DNA from: Shewanella piezotolerans WP3 | Lineage (GTDB): Bacteria; Pseudomonadota; Gammaproteobacteria; Enterobacterales; Shewanellaceae | Assembly: GCF_000014885.1 (NCBI RefSeq) | Contig: NC_011566.1 | Span: forward strand, 4,400,501 to 4,464,500 | DNA: 64,000 nt | Reading direction: 5' to 3' | Shown: positions 45,526-55,172 of the stretch, piece after piece | Layout of the letters: each line of letters begins with the position of its first letter | How positions within the stretch are numbered: position 1 is the first letter of the stretch | Made by a program: the position numbers and the translations under genes | The notes under the pieces: model-generated | Database searches by the model: none | Seen by the model: only the letters and a program-made list of their open reading frames with translations | What the model was told of the DNA's origin: nothing

Positions 45526-45776
45526 ATTTGCAACTCAAAAAATTCTAGGGCTTATCAGTGTAATGGCTATCGATTCCAGAGTCCGTGATTAAATCAAGCA
45601 ATCCTAGACTCAATAACGCTTTCGTGAGCTTTAGCACGTTAATCGAATCGCTAATCAGTATAGGGAGGATACAAGTTGATAACCTAGTTACCGAAAAGTA
45701 ACCACCAGAAAGTAAAAGCCAACCTTAGAAACAAAAGTCTCCTCTATTCTCCTTGATATTTGCAACATAAAAACAA
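45526..45776. other. Intergenic region upstream of the ToxR-like gene
   Basis: About 250 bp between the ToxR-like gene and the terminator of the DUF481 gene; all genes here run leftwards. Expected to hold the promoter of the ToxR-like operon; no specific motif was identified. Confidence 0.35.
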
Positions 45777-45800
45777 AAGGCACCCGAAAACGAGTGCCTA
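45777..45800 (-). terminator. Intrinsic terminator of the DUF481 gene
   Basis: On the minus strand GGCACTCG pairs with CGGGTGCC (one mismatch) around TTTT and is followed by TTTTGTTTTTAT. Confidence 0.75.
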
Positions 45801-45829
45801 TATTCAAAACATAACAACAATCATGACGA

Positions 45830-46570
45830 TTAAAATGCGTATAGCAAGGTCATGTTTGTTTCTGTATCTGTGCTTTTCTTATCGTCTAGCGGCTCACTGT
45901 TATAGCGAACAATTACCGCAAATTTCATTGCTAAGGCACCAACAATATTTGCCGTGATAGCCGTTTCAGAGCGCCCTTCTAAGCTTTCACCATAATCAGC
46001 GACAAACATCTGCGTGAATTTTGAACTTTCACTGATTTCATAAGCAAAGTTCATCACACCATGACCAACCACACTATCTTCGCTGTCATATCCTCGTAGT
46101 GCTGTCTGCTCTTCATCAAGACTCTTGTAGATATAACCAGGACCAATTTCGGCGCTGAGCAATACCTTACCAGTATCAATGAACTTATGACCATAACCGG
46201 CAGAAACTACTGATTTAAAATCATAACCAGTGAATGGATCGACTTCATAGTTGCCAGTGATGAACATGTAGTTCTTGTCATCGAATTTATAGTCACCTTG
46301 GATACCCGCATAATAACGCTTAGCAGTTACCTCGCCAGTATCTTCTTTATAAAGTCCTTCAAATAGGTACTGGTTTTCCCAATTACCTAGTTCTTGCATT
46401 AGGTTTAAACGCCCTTTGATAGACGATGTATCAGTATTACCTGTTGTTAAAGTAGCACCGAGTTCAGCTTCACCTGCGAAAGTCTTATCGCCCTCTACAA
46501 AGTCAGCGCCAGCGTGGGCAGCAAAAGGAGCCGCCAATAGAACTGCAATTGCAGTCAACATTGTTTTCAT
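45830..46570 (-). CDS. DUF481-family outer-membrane beta-barrel protein
   Basis: Signal peptide of about 20 residues (LTAIAVLLAAPFAAHA-GA), then alternating hydrophobic strands with aromatic girdles: FAGEAELGATLTTGNTDTSS at the start, typical of DUF481/YdiY proteins, and a C-terminal strand NMTLLYAF ending in Phe, the sorting signal of outer-membrane barrels. 246 residues. Function unknown; often salt- or acid-induced in other bacteria. It lies 300 bp upstream of the ToxR-like operon and could be a target, which is only inference. Confidence 0.85.
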   Translation of the reverse strand: MKTMLTAIAVLLAAPFAAHAGADFVEGDKTFAGEAELGATLTTGNTDTSSIKGRLNLMQELGNWENQYLFEGLYKEDTGEVTAKRYYAGIQGDYKFDDKNYMFITGNYEVDPFTGYDFKSVVSAGYGHKFIDTGKVLLSAEIGPGYIYKSLDEEQTALRGYDSEDSVVGHGVMNFAYEISESSKFTQMFVADYGESLEGRSETAITANIVGALAMKFAVIVRYNSEPLDDKKSTDTETNMTLLYAF

Positions 46571-46702
46571 TTTTGTATTACTCCGTTTACTTAAATCCCT
46601 AAAAATCGGCGCAATATTAACATTTAGTGCTAGTAATTGAAAATATGACTTATAACATTCTTTCAGCTTTTATTCTGTGAATTAAAAACCTGAAAAATGG
46701 AT

Positions 46703-46734
46703 AAAAAAATACCTGCACTCGGCAGGTATTTTTA
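46703..46734 (-). terminator. Intrinsic terminator of fba
   Basis: ATACCTGC pairs with GCAGGTAT around a 5-nt loop; on the minus strand it is followed by a long T-tract (46703-46709 read in reverse). Confidence 0.85.
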
Positions 46735-46763
46735 TTTAAAGCAATTCAGTTTCTCAATGAAAC

Positions 46764-47828
46764 TTACTTGATTTGTGGATCAAGTTCGCCTGACTGGTAT
46801 GCCTTGTACATCGCTTGCAGCGACTTAGGCTTAATTTTCGAGCCCATACCCGCACAACCAAATGCTTCGTAACGAGTGGTACAGATATCAGCCATTGCTT
46901 CCATTGACGCCTTCAAGAATTTACGAGGATCAAATTCTGTTGGGTTTTCAGCAAGGAACTTACGTACAGCACCGGTAGATGCTAGACGCAAATCAGTATC
47001 GATGTTTACTTTACGAACACCATGTTTGATACCTTCAACGATCTCTTCCAGTGGTACACCATATGTTTCAGGGATAGCACCACCGTACTGGTTGATGATC
47101 TCTAACCACTCTTGTGGCACTGAAGATGAACCATGCATCACTAAGTGAGTGTTAGGAATCCGAGCGTGGATCTCTTTGATACGGTCAATACGTAGCACGT
47201 CACCGGTAGGTTTACGGCTAAACTTATACGCGCCGTGGCTAGTACCAATCGCAATGGCCAGTGCATCAACATGAGTGTCAGATACAAAACGTGCAGCCTC
47301 TTCAGGAGTGGTAAGCATTTGATCCATGCTCAGCGTGCCTACTGCACCAATACCATCTTCCTCGCCAGCTTGTCCTGTTTCTAGGCTACCTAAACAACCA
47401 ATTTCACCTTCAACAGATACGCCACATGCGTGAGCAAATGCCACTGTACGACGAGTGACATCGACGTTGTAGTCATAAGATGCAGGAGTTTTACCATCTG
47501 CCATCAAAGAGCCATCCATCATTACTGATGACATGCCTAATTGAATAGAGCGCTGACAAATATCAGGATCCGTACCGTGATCTTGGTGAATACAAACAGG
47601 GATATCCGGATACTGCTCAAGTGCTGCAGCCATTAGATACTTCAGGAACTGTGGACGAGCATACTTACGGGCACCAGCTGATGCTTGCACGATCACAGGG
47701 CTGTCAGTTGCTTCAGCAGCTTGCATAATTGCACGCATCTGCTCAAGGTTGTTTACGTTAAACGCAGGTACGCCATATCCATGTTCTGCTGCGTGATCTA
47801 ACATTTGACGTAGGGAAATTAAGGCCAT
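46764..47828 (-). CDS. fba: Class II fructose-bisphosphate aldolase
   Basis: Cleaves or forms fructose 1,6-bisphosphate in glycolysis and gluconeogenesis. Zinc-site residues are seen in CIHQDHGTD (about 80-88), VEGEIGCLG and HLVMHGSSSVP; GTSHGAYKF and KVNIDTDLR complete the active site. 354 residues, the subtype also used in Calvin-cycle bacteria. Last gene of the epd-pgk-fba block; 260 bp separate it from pgk and hold no clear gene. Confidence 0.95.
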   Translation of the reverse strand: MALISLRQMLDHAAEHGYGVPAFNVNNLEQMRAIMQAAEATDSPVIVQASAGARKYARPQFLKYLMAAALEQYPDIPVCIHQDHGTDPDICQRSIQLGMSSVMMDGSLMADGKTPASYDYNVDVTRRTVAFAHACGVSVEGEIGCLGSLETGQAGEEDGIGAVGTLSMDQMLTTPEEAARFVSDTHVDALAIAIGTSHGAYKFSRKPTGDVLRIDRIKEIHARIPNTHLVMHGSSSVPQEWLEIINQYGGAIPETYGVPLEEIVEGIKHGVRKVNIDTDLRLASTGAVRKFLAENPTEFDPRKFLKASMEAMADICTTRYEAFGCAGMGSKIKPKSLQAMYKAYQSGELDPQIK

Positions 47829-48088
47829 TTTTTACTCCAATAATAGGGTGATTTGACTCACCGAGGTCGCTATCGTTTGGATTGATTTTTATGTCATCAA
47901 GTCACCAGCATTCTTGCTTTAAACTCAATAACGGTTACTGGTTATTTTTTATAATTGTTATACTTTTAAGCTACAGCGCTAAGCACTGTATAGTTGGCGG
48001 CTAGTGTACCCCCGACAAATGTCGATTTAAAGCCCGCCAACATACAGTTTGGTAATTTTTTTGTATGCTATAGCAAAATCAGAGTCTA

Positions 48089-49264
48089 TTACTGAGCGCG
48101 ACTCTCAAGCATTGCTACTGCTGGCAACTCTTTGCCTTCTAAAAACTCAAGGAAAGCACCGCCACCTGTTGAGATATATGACACCTTATCAGCGATATCA
48201 TACTTATCAACCGCTGCAAGCGTGTCACCGCCGCCCGCAATAGAGAAGGCATTTGAATCAGCGATTGCCTGTGCAATACGCTTAGTACCTTCGCCGAACT
48301 GATCAAACTCAAATACGCCTACAGGGCCGTTCCAAACAACTGTGCCTGCATTTTTGATAATTTCAGCTAACGCCTCTGCGCTATCTGGACCAATATCAAA
48401 AATCATATCGGTATCTGAAACAGCACTAACATCTTTCAAGGTTGCAGTCGCCGTTGGGCTAAACTCGCCAGCAACAACCACATCGGTTGGTACTGGAATA
48501 TCGCCACCACCGCTTTGTGCTGCCGCAACAAGACGCTTAGCTTCATCAATCAAGTCTGCTTCATACAGCGACTTACCGACATTGTGGCCTGCTGCAGCCA
48601 CGAACGTATTAGCAATACCGCCACCAACAACCAGCTGATCAACTTTAGTTGACAGGCTTTCTAGTACAGTCAGCTTAGTTGATACCTTAGAACCACCAAC
48701 AATCGCCACCATTGGGCGCGCAGGGTTATCTAGTGCTTTGCCTAACGCTGCAAGTTCACCCGCTAGCAAAGGACCCGCACAAGCGATAGGAGCGTGTAAA
48801 CCCACACCATGAGTTGACGCTTGAGCACGATGCGCTGTACCAAATGCATCCATCACGTAAACGTCGCACAGTGCAGCCATCTTCTTCGCTAATGCTTCAT
48901 CGTTTTTCTTTTCGCCGACATTGAAACGGACGTTTTCAAATACAACCACTTCACCAACAGCCACGTCAACACCATCAAGGTATTCGCTAGCTAGACGCAC
49001 AGGGCAATCCAGTGCTTTCGCAAGATAGTTAACGACTGGTTGCATAGAAAACTCAGCGTTAAACTCCCCCTCTGTAGGGCGGCCTAAGTGCGACATCACC
49101 ATAACAGCAGCGCCTTTTTCGAGCGCTAGCTTAATAGTTGGAAGTGATGCACGTAGACGCGCGTCACTTGTTACTACACCATCGCTAACCGGTACGTTAA
49201 GATCTTCACGAATAAGCACACGCTTACCTTGTAGCTCTAGGTCTTGCATATTAAGAATCGACAT
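48089..49264 (-). CDS. pgk: Phosphoglycerate kinase
   Basis: Transfers phosphate from 1,3-bisphosphoglycerate to ADP. N-domain motif KRVLIREDLNVPV (signature region) and HLGRP; C-domain GGSKVSTKL, GGGIANTF, WNGPVGVFE and GGGDTLAAV. The last is the nucleotide-binding loop. 391 residues, normal. Start at MSILNMQDL: AAGGA is 9 nt upstream of it, but only 3 nt from the ATG two codons earlier. Confidence 0.96.
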   Translation of the reverse strand: MSILNMQDLELQGKRVLIREDLNVPVSDGVVTSDARLRASLPTIKLALEKGAAVMVMSHLGRPTEGEFNAEFSMQPVVNYLAKALDCPVRLASEYLDGVDVAVGEVVVFENVRFNVGEKKNDEALAKKMAALCDVYVMDAFGTAHRAQASTHGVGLHAPIACAGPLLAGELAALGKALDNPARPMVAIVGGSKVSTKLTVLESLSTKVDQLVVGGGIANTFVAAAGHNVGKSLYEADLIDEAKRLVAAAQSGGGDIPVPTDVVVAGEFSPTATATLKDVSAVSDTDMIFDIGPDSAEALAEIIKNAGTVVWNGPVGVFEFDQFGEGTKRIAQAIADSNAFSIAGGGDTLAAVDKYDIADKVSYISTGGGAFLEFLEGKELPAVAMLESRAQ

Positions 49265-49450
49265 TTTCATGCTTCCTTACGATTTAAGTTAAAGTTAAAA
49301 AATTAAAGTTAAACTGTATTACCTGACCGCTGGGACACAACACCTAGCCATCTGGTTTATTCTTTCTAGGTTCAGCATAATCAAACATGCCGAATTTGAA
49401 GCGACTTATCTTTTATCTTTCAAGCTTGAACATCTATTCTAAGCTTGAAC

Positions 49451-49638
49451 CGTCCAAGCTGTTTCTTGGCCATGATATAAATCTTTGACGGCATGAATGC
49501 CGACCTACAAAAAAGGCCATTCTACAACTTTGCCTGCTGCCGTTGTTTTCAGGCTTCAAACGTCCAAGCTGTTTCTTGGTATTGCTATATACCTTTGACG
49601 GCATAAATACCGACCTACAAATAAATGCCGTTCTACAA
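49451..49638 (-). repeat. Duplicated two-hairpin module between epd and pgk
   Basis: Two copies (49451-49527 and 49561-49638, 110 bp apart) share CGTCCAAGCTGTTTCTTGG and TTTGACGGCAT, RCCGACCTACAAA and TTCTACAAC. Each holds two small hairpins: CCAAG/CTTGG and CGGCAT/ATGCCG. In copy 2 the second stem has a change that leaves a G-U pair only in minus-strand RNA, the strand on which epd and pgk are transcribed. Confidence 0.75.
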
Positions 49639-49650
49639 CAGTAGCAGGGC

Positions 49651-50667
49651 CTATGCTCTTCTAGCCTTAATCATCTCTAAGCTGGTATCGAGCATACGGT
49701 TAGCGAACCCCCATTCATTATCACACCAGAGCAATAGCTTTACTAAATGGCCATCGCTGACTCGAGTTTGAGTGCCATCGACAATGCTTGAACGCGGGTC
49801 GTGGTTAAAATCACACGACACTAATGGTTCATTAGTGTAACCAACTACACCGGAAAATGAGCCTTCAGTTGCCTGCTTAAGCACCCTATTTACCTGCTCA
49901 ATATCGACGCGCTTATCTAGCGTAACGGAGAGGTCGATAGCGGTAACGTTAATCGTTGGTACACGCACAGAAATCGCTTCAAACTTATCTTTCATGTGCG
50001 GCAATATACGTTCAATACCACGGGCAAGCTTAGTATCAACCGGAATAATTGACTGTCCAGCAGCGCGGGTGCGACGCAAATCATCATGGTAAGCATCAAT
50101 CACTTGTTGATCATTCATCGCAGAATGAATAGTGGTAATAGCGCCACTCTTAACTTGAAAATGTCTATCTAAAACATCAATCACAGGTACGATGCAGTTG
50201 GTAGTACATGAGGCATTTGAGACAATAGTATGTTCAGCCTTTAGGAGATCTTGGTTAACACCGTAAACAATGGTCGCATCTACATCACTTGAAGAGGGAT
50301 GGCTAATTAAAACCTGCCGAGCACCTGCTTCAATATGTGCTTCGCACGCTTGTCTGTCGTTAATAACCCCCGTCGCTTCAAATACAATATCAATATCCAT
50401 CTCTTGCCAAGGCAAGTTAGCAGGATTGGGCTCATGCAACAGCTTGATGGCGTCATCACCAATAATCATATGTTGTTCATCAAGCTTAACTTGGGTATGA
50501 AAACGGCCGTGAGTAGTATCGTACTGGGTTAAATGTAGCATCGCTTCAGGCTTTGCCAACTCATTAATCGCCACGATTTGAATTCGATCGCGTTTTGCAG
50601 ACTCGTAGACTGCACGAAGAATTGAACGACCAATGCGGCCGTAGCCGTTAATAGCGACTCTTATCAT
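49651..50667 (-). CDS. epd: Erythrose-4-phosphate dehydrogenase
   Basis: NAD-dependent oxidation of erythrose 4-phosphate to 4-phosphoerythronate for pyridoxal phosphate synthesis. A GapA-like Rossmann opening (IRVAINGYGRIGRS), catalytic Cys in SNASCTTNCIVPV (about 155) and HDDLRRTRAAGQSIIP, a segment that distinguishes Epd from GAPDH. 338 residues. Start at MIRVAINGYG. Upstream tkt and downstream pgk run in the same direction, the usual tkt-epd-pgk-fba order. Confidence 0.93.
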   Translation of the reverse strand: MIRVAINGYGRIGRSILRAVYESAKRDRIQIVAINELAKPEAMLHLTQYDTTHGRFHTQVKLDEQHMIIGDDAIKLLHEPNPANLPWQEMDIDIVFEATGVINDRQACEAHIEAGARQVLISHPSSSDVDATIVYGVNQDLLKAEHTIVSNASCTTNCIVPVIDVLDRHFQVKSGAITTIHSAMNDQQVIDAYHDDLRRTRAAGQSIIPVDTKLARGIERILPHMKDKFEAISVRVPTINVTAIDLSVTLDKRVDIEQVNRVLKQATEGSFSGVVGYTNEPLVSCDFNHDPRSSIVDGTQTRVSDGHLVKLLLWCDNEWGFANRMLDTSLEMIKARRA

Positions 50668-50698
50668 TAACTCATTTACCTTGTTTCTTTGATACAAC

Positions 50699-50726
50699 AA
50701 CGGCCTACCGCAATTGGTAAGCCGTT
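50699..50726 (-). promoter_or_regulatory. Hairpin between tkt and epd
   Basis: AACGGCCTACC pairs imperfectly with GGTAAGCCGTT. It lacks a T-tract on the minus strand, so it is more likely an RNA-processing or attenuating stem between two co-transcribed genes than a full terminator. Confidence 0.5.
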
Positions 50727-50815
50727 AGATCATAGAGCAATCATGAGATGCAATGCACGCACTAATCGACAGGCAAGTGAGCCATTGCATCTGCTGCTTT
50801 AAATGCTAAAACTGA

Positions 50816-52807
50816 TTATAGACCGTTAGCGGTTGCTACAACATTTTCAACAGTAAAACCGAAGTGCTTCATTAAGTCGCCGCCAGGTGCAGACTCACCA
50901 AAGGTAGTCATACCAACAACAGCGCCGCCGAAACCAACATACTTGTGCCAGAAATCAACGTGAGCAGCTTCAATAGCAACACGCTTAGTCACATTGCTTG
51001 GCAGTACAGACTCTTTGTAAGCTGCATCTTGCTTGTCAAACTCGTTAGTTGACGGCATAGAAACGACGCGAACTTTTTGACCTTGCTCTGTTAGCGCAGC
51101 TGCAGAATCAAGTGCCAGCTGCACTTCACTACCCGTTGCAATAAGAATTAGCTCAGGTGTGCCAGCACAATCACTCAGTACATAACCACCTTTAGCAACA
51201 TTAGCTAACTGCTCAGCGCTTCGTGCTTGAGCCTTTAGGCCTTGGCGGCTAAAGATAAGGGATGTTGGGGCGTCACGACGTTCAATCGCGTTCTTCCAAG
51301 ATACAGCAGTTTCAGCCGCATCACATGGGCGCCATACTGTCATGTTTGGAGTCATGCGCAAGTTGGCAAGTTGCTCAACAGGCTGGTGAGTTGGACCATC
51401 TTCACCTTGACCGATAGAGTCATGGGTGTAAACGAAGATGTTTTGAATGCCCATCAATGCTGACATACGTACTGCGTTACGCGCGTATTCCATAAACATC
51501 ATGAAAGTAGCACCGTAGTTGATGAAACCACCGTGTAAAGAAGCACCGTTCATGATACCGCTCATACCGAATTCACGTACACCGTAGTAGATGTAGTTAC
51601 CGGCTGGGTCATCTTGAATACCTTTAGAACCTGACCATAACGTTAAGTTAGAACCAGCAAGGTCAGCTGAACCACCTAGCATTTCAGGTAAGATTGCACC
51701 GAATGCACCGATAGCATTTTGTGATGCTTTACGGCTAGCAATGCCTTCAGCTTTGTCTTGGCACTCTTGAATAAAGGCATTTGCCTTTTCTTCAAATTCT
51801 GCAGGCAGTTCGCCAGTGATAACACGGCGCTTATATTCAGCAGCAAGTTCAGGGAAAGCAGCAGTGTATGCAGCAAACTTTTCGTTCCAGCTAGCTTCAT
51901 TTGAAGCGCCAGAATCTTTAGCATCCCACCCTTCATAAACTTTTTCAGGAATTTCAAATGCACCGTGTTCCCAACCTAGGAACTCACGTGCAGCTGCAAT
52001 TTCAGCATCACCCAGTGGCGCGCCGTGACAATCATGGCTGCCAGACTTGTTTGGTGAACCAAAACCAATCGTTGTTTTACAGCAGATCATAGTTGGCTTG
52101 TCAGTCACTGACTTAGCTTCTTCGATAGCGGCGCGGATAGCGTCGCTGTCATGACCATCTACGTTAGCAATTACGTGCCAGCCGTAAGACTCAAAACGCT
52201 TAGGCGTATCGTCAGTAAACCAGCCTTCAACGTGACCATCGATAGAGATACCGTTGTCATCCCAGAAAGCGACTAGCTTACCAAGACCTAAGGTACCCGC
52301 TAAAGAACAGGCTTCGTGTGAGATACCTTCCATCAAACAGCCATCGCCTAGGAAGCAGTATGTGAAGTGGTCAACAATGTCATGACCTGGTTGGTTAAAC
52401 TGTGCCGCTAATGTTTTTTCAGCAATCGCCATACCGACAGCGTTACTGATACCAGCGCCTAGTGGGCCAGTGGTTGTTTCAACACCAGGTGTGTAACCAT
52501 ATTCTGGGTGACCAGGTGTTTTAGAGTGAAGCTGACGGAAGTTTTTCAACTCCTCGATTGGCAATGCATAACCCGTAAGGTGAAGCAGAGAGTATATAAG
52601 CATAGAACCATGGCCGTTTGACAAGATAAAACGGTCACGATCAACCCACTCAGGGTTGTTTGGGTTGTGCTTTAGGAAATCATTCCATAGCACTTCAGCG
52701 ATGTCAGCCATCCCCATTGGTGCACCTGGGTGACCAGAATTGGCTTTTTGAACGGCATCCATGGTTAATGCACGGATTGCGTTAGCGAGTTCTTTACGAG
52801 ATGACAT
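50816..52807 (-). CDS. tkt: Transketolase
   Basis: Thiamine-diphosphate enzyme of the non-oxidative pentose phosphate pathway. Cofactor motif GDGCLMEGISHEA to WDDNGISIDG (about 155-190); substrate residues in GHPGAPMG (His about 26), GSHDCHGAP and THDSIGQGEDGPTHQP. 663 residues, full length. GGAG lies 8 nt before the ATG. First gene of the tkt-epd-pgk-fba series. Confidence 0.96.
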   Translation of the reverse strand: MSSRKELANAIRALTMDAVQKANSGHPGAPMGMADIAEVLWNDFLKHNPNNPEWVDRDRFILSNGHGSMLIYSLLHLTGYALPIEELKNFRQLHSKTPGHPEYGYTPGVETTTGPLGAGISNAVGMAIAEKTLAAQFNQPGHDIVDHFTYCFLGDGCLMEGISHEACSLAGTLGLGKLVAFWDDNGISIDGHVEGWFTDDTPKRFESYGWHVIANVDGHDSDAIRAAIEEAKSVTDKPTMICCKTTIGFGSPNKSGSHDCHGAPLGDAEIAAAREFLGWEHGAFEIPEKVYEGWDAKDSGASNEASWNEKFAAYTAAFPELAAEYKRRVITGELPAEFEEKANAFIQECQDKAEGIASRKASQNAIGAFGAILPEMLGGSADLAGSNLTLWSGSKGIQDDPAGNYIYYGVREFGMSGIMNGASLHGGFINYGATFMMFMEYARNAVRMSALMGIQNIFVYTHDSIGQGEDGPTHQPVEQLANLRMTPNMTVWRPCDAAETAVSWKNAIERRDAPTSLIFSRQGLKAQARSAEQLANVAKGGYVLSDCAGTPELILIATGSEVQLALDSAAALTEQGQKVRVVSMPSTNEFDKQDAAYKESVLPSNVTKRVAIEAAHVDFWHKYVGFGGAVVGMTTFGESAPGGDLMKHFGFTVENVVATANGL

Positions 52808-53267
52808 GCTCTCTCCTGCGTCGTGTTGGGTATTGAGGCTTAGATCTAGCGAAAGGCAGCAAGTGCGGTATCTGCTTAACCTTCTACTACAGCAAAATTT
52901 GGAGCCATATTTTCGCCTACTAGGCAGTAGGACGCAAATTTAATTCACCTGATATGAAAAATTATCGAAACATATTATTCATTACCTATGACACTCTAAC
53001 CATATTTAACAACACCTTAACTTAATTGCGAACGAATTTAGCTAAGCAAAAATAAAATATTCCACAGCTAACCGCTCAATAATGGCAATTGCTTGATCAT
53101 TTTTTTATCAGAACAAGCTAGCGAACCAAACAAGTTTATAATATTTTTATCAGTAACTTAGAAAAAACCAGCGTTATTATCCTTGTACCTATTAGGGATT
53201 TAATAGCGTGGATTACTGCACAAAATTAAGTGAAAAGGGTGTCATCCAAGCTGTTTTCCACTAAGAT
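52808..53267. other. Divergent control region between tkt and metK
   Basis: About 460 bp, AT-rich, with no open frame of interest. Promoters of the divergent tkt and metK genes are expected here. No riboswitch fold was recognised. Confidence 0.45.
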
Positions 53268-53299
53268 AGCCGTCTAGATGTAGATACTTCTACACATTC
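53268..53299 (+). promoter_or_regulatory. Probable MetJ operator (four tandem met boxes)
   Basis: Four consecutive 8-mers AGCCGTCT, AGATGTAG, ATACTTCT and ACACATTC match the met-box consensus AGACGTCT at 7, 5, 6 and 4 positions. They lie 29 bp upstream of metK, where MetJ with SAM would block transcription. Confidence 0.7.
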
Positions 53300-53327
53300 A
53301 AATTGTTTAAAGACGAGATTTACCATC

Positions 53328-54482
53328 ATGGCAAAGCACTTGTTCACCTCTGAGTCGGTCTCAGAAGGTCACCCAGATAAAATCGCCGATCAGATTTCTG
53401 ATGCGGTACTAGACGCAATTTTGGAGCAAGATCCAAAAGCACGCGTAGCATGCGAAACTTATGTCAAAACTGGCATGGTTATGGTTGGCGGCGAAGTCAC
53501 CACTTCAGCTTGGGTTGATATCGAAGAGATCACCCGTAAGACCGTACGTGAAATCGGTTACACCCACTCAGACATGGGTTTTGATGCTGACTCTTGTGCA
53601 ATTCTCAATGCTATTGGTAAACAGTCTCCAGATATCAACCAAGGTGTTGACCGCGCAGATCCTAAAGAACAGGGTGCTGGCGACCAAGGCCTAATGTTTG
53701 GTTATGCAAATAACGAAACTGACGTGTTAATGCCTGCGCCTATCACTTACTCACACAAGCTGGTTAAGCGTCAATCTGAAGTACGTAAAGACAAGACCCT
53801 TCCGTGGTTACGTCCAGATGCGAAAAGTCAGGTGACTTTTGCGTACAACAACGACGGTAGCATTGCGGGAATCGACGCTGTGGTCCTTTCAACTCAGCAT
53901 CGTGAAGACGTTAGTCAAGCGGATCTGATTGAAGGTGTTATGGAAACCATCATCAAGCCAGTACTTCCGGCTAAGTGGTTATCTAAAGACACTAAATACT
54001 TCATCAACCCAACCGGCCGTTTTGTTATCGGTGGCCCAGTAGGCGATTGTGGTCTAACAGGTCGTAAGATCATCGTTGATACCTACGGCGGCATGGCTCG
54101 TCACGGTGGCGGTGCTTTCTCTGGTAAAGATCCATCGAAGGTTGACCGCAGCGCAGCATACGCAGCACGTTACGTGGCGAAGAACATCGTTGCAGCGGGT
54201 CTTGCAGATCGTTGTGAAATCCAAGTGTCTTATGCCATTGGTGTGGCAGAGCCAACATCAATCAGCATCGAAACATTTGGCACTGCGAAAGTGGCTGAAG
54301 AGTTACTGATTGATCTAGTACGTCGTCACTTCGACCTACGCCCATACGGTCTAACAGAGATGTTGAACCTAGCTCGTCCAATCTATCAAGCGACTGCTGC
54401 ATATGGTCACTTTGGTCGTAACGAGTTCCCTTGGGAAGCAACAGACAAAGCAGAAGCCCTACGCGCTGACGCAGGTCTTTAA
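53328..54482 (+). CDS. metK: S-adenosylmethionine synthetase
   Basis: Makes SAM from methionine and ATP. Signatures: GHPDKIADQISDAVLDA (about 14-30), GAGDQGLMFGYA (hexapeptide region) and GGGAFSGKDPSKVDRS (P-loop-like). 384 residues, standard. Expression is probably repressed by MetJ through the boxes upstream, so SAM would feed back on its own synthesis. Followed by a strong terminator and then by the 51-bp hairpin array. Confidence 0.97.
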   Translation: MAKHLFTSESVSEGHPDKIADQISDAVLDAILEQDPKARVACETYVKTGMVMVGGEVTTSAWVDIEEITRKTVREIGYTHSDMGFDADSCAILNAIGKQSPDINQGVDRADPKEQGAGDQGLMFGYANNETDVLMPAPITYSHKLVKRQSEVRKDKTLPWLRPDAKSQVTFAYNNDGSIAGIDAVVLSTQHREDVSQADLIEGVMETIIKPVLPAKWLSKDTKYFINPTGRFVIGGPVGDCGLTGRKIIVDTYGGMARHGGGAFSGKDPSKVDRSAAYAARYVAKNIVAAGLADRCEIQVSYAIGVAEPTSISIETFGTAKVAEELLIDLVRRHFDLRPYGLTEMLNLARPIYQATAAYGHFGRNEFPWEATDKAEALRADAGL

Positions 54483-54516
54483 GCTCTACCGATTAAATCG
54501 GCAAAGCTTGCAATTA

Positions 54517-54541
54517 AAACCGCCTACCGGCGGTTTTTTTT
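54517..54541 (+). terminator. Intrinsic terminator after metK
   Basis: AAACCGCC pairs with GGCGGTTT around TACC and runs into eight T. Confidence 0.92.
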
Positions 54542-54900
54542 ATGTCTGGAACATTTATGACGATTTGCCAAGGATGGCAAAAAATCGTCGTTATGTCTGG
54601 AACATTTATGACGATTTGCCAAGGATGGCAAGAAATCATCGTTATGTCTGAAACATTTATGACGATTTGCCAAGGATGGAAAGAAATCGTCGTTATGTCT
54701 GGAACATTTATGACGATTTGCCAAGGATGGCAAGAAATCGTCGTTATGTCTGGAACATTTATGACGATTTGCCAAGGATGGCAAGAAATCGTCGTTATGT
54801 CTGGAACATTTATGACGATTTGCCAAGGATGGCAAAAAATCGTCGTTATGTCTGGAACAGACATGAAGGTTTACTATGAATGGCAAGAAATCGTCGTTAT
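54541..54900. repeat. Tandem 51-bp hairpin array (six copies plus a decayed seventh)
   Basis: Copies begin at 54541, 54592, 54643, 54694, 54745 and 54796; a seventh from 54847 is diverged. Each has arms GACGATTT and AAATCGTC around an inner GCCA/TGGC stem, so every unit can fold. Copies differ by only a few bases. Because 51 is a multiple of three, long open frames occur on both strands; these look incidental. Confidence 0.93.
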
Positions 54901-54989
54901 CTCTGTAATTTGTGTATAGGTTTTGCATCAGAGTGACACAATTACGCAAAACGCCATAAATAGCGTATTACAGTTACCTTCCAACTGTA

Positions 54990-55172
54990 GTGGTTCCAAT
55001 GACCTGCGGTCGGCGTATGTGCAGATACTACTGAGATACGCTGCAAGTACATCTGACCTCCATGGACGGAGGGAATGCCAAATTCTGTATGGAACAGAAT
55101 TGGCCCTGTAAGCTCTGTGATGGCATCCATGCCATCGAAGGCCTCAGTCGCATCTACACTAGATTAGAAAAG
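54990..55172 (+). repeat. Multi-hairpin repeat, copy 2 (longest)
   Basis: Longest member of the family at 25475. Contains CCTCCATGGACGGAGG, ATTCTGTATGGAACAGAAT and GATGGCATCCATGCCATC as perfect or near-perfect hairpins, bounded by related inverted arms ATGTGCAGAT and ATCTACACT. Confidence 0.8.

Noticed and set aside
52808..53327. SAM riboswitch upstream of metK
   Set aside because: No SAM-riboswitch core motif was seen; the MetJ boxes give a sufficient explanation.
54541..54900. CRISPR array
   Set aside because: The whole 51-bp unit repeats with no unique spacers, and there are no cas genes in the window.
54514..54949. Long overlapping open frames on both strands through the hairpin array
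   Set aside because: The 51-bp unit equals 17 codons, so all frames free of stops stay open by repetition. No ribosome site, and the peptide is a simple repeat.
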